DNA of 7,237 nt, taken from positions 1-7,237 of the forward strand of contig CANEFU010000058.1 in NCBI GenBank assembly GCA_947426875.1, read 5' to 3'. Source of the stretch: an uncultured Clostridium sp. GTDB taxonomy: Bacteria; Bacillota; Clostridia; TANB77; CAG-508. Each line of letters opens with the position of its first letter. The stretch's first letter is position 1. Below the pieces are notes generated by a model that was not told the origin of the DNA, made no database searches, and saw only the letters and a list, made by a program, of their open reading frames with translations. Both the position numbers and the translations under genes were made by a program. Positions 6,578 through 7,237 of this stretch are shown here, piece by piece.

Positions 6578-6671
6578 TGCCAACTTGCCAACTTGCCAAC
6601 CATTCCGGGTTTAATTGGCAACCCAGGTTGCCAATTAAACCCGGAATGGTTGGCAAGTTGGCAAGTTGGCA
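6578..6671. repeat. Long perfect palindrome, CCGGGTTT/TTGGCAAC family, copy 2
   Basis: Arms 6578-6623 and 6626-6671 are perfect reverse complements over 46 bp with a 2-nt centre (CA). The inner half-core is the same as at 2396-2490 with two differences, both compensated in the opposite arm. The outer tip of the left arm is three tandem 8-mers, TGCCAACT, TGCCAACT and TGCCAACC, mirrored as TTGGCA-type units on the right. The element begins 1 nt after the stop of the upstream membrane-protein gene and ends about 8 nt before the lspA ribosome binding site, so it forms a strong RNA hairpin inside the operon. No T-run follows it, so termination is not expected. Confidence 0.93.
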
Positions 6672-6672
6672 A

Positions 6673-7237
6673 TTATTTCACAATTTCATATATAACAAAA
6701 TAATCATCTTGATACAATTCTTTATATTTTGAAGGTTCTGTTTTCGTAATTATCATATTTACTTTTGAGTTTTTATAAGTAATTACATGAGTCATATCAT
6801 ATTTCTTAAAAGTATCGCCGTAAAATTTTCCAATACTAGAAGTATCTATAAAATCTATGAAGATATCGTCTTTTCCACTAAATTCTGGGGCATACAAATC
6901 TGCTCTTGAATCGATAAACACTGGTATACCTCTATACAATAGATAACTTCCGTAATTATATTCATTATAAAATTTAGCTGTTTTTAAATCAATGTTTTCT
7001 AGTATAAAATTGGATGCTTGTACTGGATAGGTACTTTCATCTACATATTGGTCATTCAATTTATCTTTCCCAAAATAATAACTTAGTCCTAATATGGAAA
7101 TAGCCATTATGATAATTCCTACGATTCCTGATAAGTTTTTTACTATCTCTTTTTCTTTTTTCTTGGTATATTCTTCTAATAATTGAAGTAACAATCTATT
7201 TAATATAACAGAACTAATAATGGCAAACATACTTATT
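6673..7237 (-). CDS. C-terminal part of a multi-pass membrane protein, function unknown, 5' end outside the window
   Basis: The open frame runs to the window edge. The ATG at 7228-7230 has no visible ribosome binding site in the 7 remaining bases and reads like an internal methionine. The visible 185 residues begin with a hydrophobic segment (about 2-15), a basic linker (KKKEKE) and a transmembrane helix at 33-53. A soluble domain of about 130 residues follows, predicted outside the membrane. Its motif KFYNEYNYGSYLLY, then IPVFIDSRADLY (residues 86-113), recalls the C-terminal domain of large bacterial membrane proteins, glycosyltransferase-like in their membrane part, whose members carry an N-x-Y/W-G-x-Y-L then F-I-D-x-R-x-D-x-Y signature. 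This is from memory; no function is assigned. The stop lies 1 nt before the palindrome, and lspA follows about 120 nt downstream on the same strand, so the genes are probably cotranscribed. Confidence 0.75.
   Translation of the reverse strand, partial: ISMFAIISSVILNRLLLQLLEEYTKKKEKEIVKNLSGIVGIIIMAISILGLSYYFGKDKLNDQYVDESTYPVQASNFILENIDLKTAKFYNEYNYGSYLLYRGIPVFIDSRADLYAPEFSGKDDIFIDFIDTSSIGKFYGDTFKKYDMTHVITYKNSKVNMIITKTEPSKYKELYQDDYFVIYEIVK

Noticed and set aside
6469..6732. Plus-strand open frame across the palindrome and the lspA start
   Set aside because: It is antisense to lspA, has no ribosome binding site or family resemblance, and exists because the palindrome is open in several frames.

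Overview
The window comes from a low-GC (roughly one-third G+C by eye), probably anaerobic Gram-positive bacterium, most likely a clostridium-like or uncultured gut Firmicute. Evidence for this is the pyruvate formate-lyase operon, the strong AAGGAGG-type ribosome binding sites, the TTG starts and the lspA-rluD gene order known from Bacillus. The exact taxon cannot be read from the sequence.

Left part, plus strand: the C-terminal two thirds of pflB (formate C-acetyltransferase), then a 125-bp inverted-repeat element, then pflA, the radical-SAM activase that installs the glycyl radical on PflB. As written, pflA is broken by one extra base near 1881. Removing that base restores a normal-length protein. 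A compact terminator overlaps the pflA stop, followed by a second long palindrome.

Right part, minus strand, convergent with pfl. Read right to left it holds the C-terminal end of a membrane protein, a third long palindrome, lspA (lipoprotein signal peptidase), an RluD/YlyB-type and an RsuA/RluB-type pseudouridine synthase packed into one operon, then a clear sigma-A-type promoter that starts a two-gene unit. That unit encodes a three-S1-domain RNA-binding protein and a winged-helix protein resembling the Replic_Relax family.

The genes are mostly housekeeping. The unexplained layer is the intergenic DNA: three long, near-perfect palindromes of two families, each placed within a few bases of a gene's stop codon or terminator. 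The two members of one family share a 23-nt half-core whose differences are compensated in the opposite arm. The arm tips carry short tandem units mirrored on both sides. They look like REP/MITE-type elements. No transposase is present in the window.
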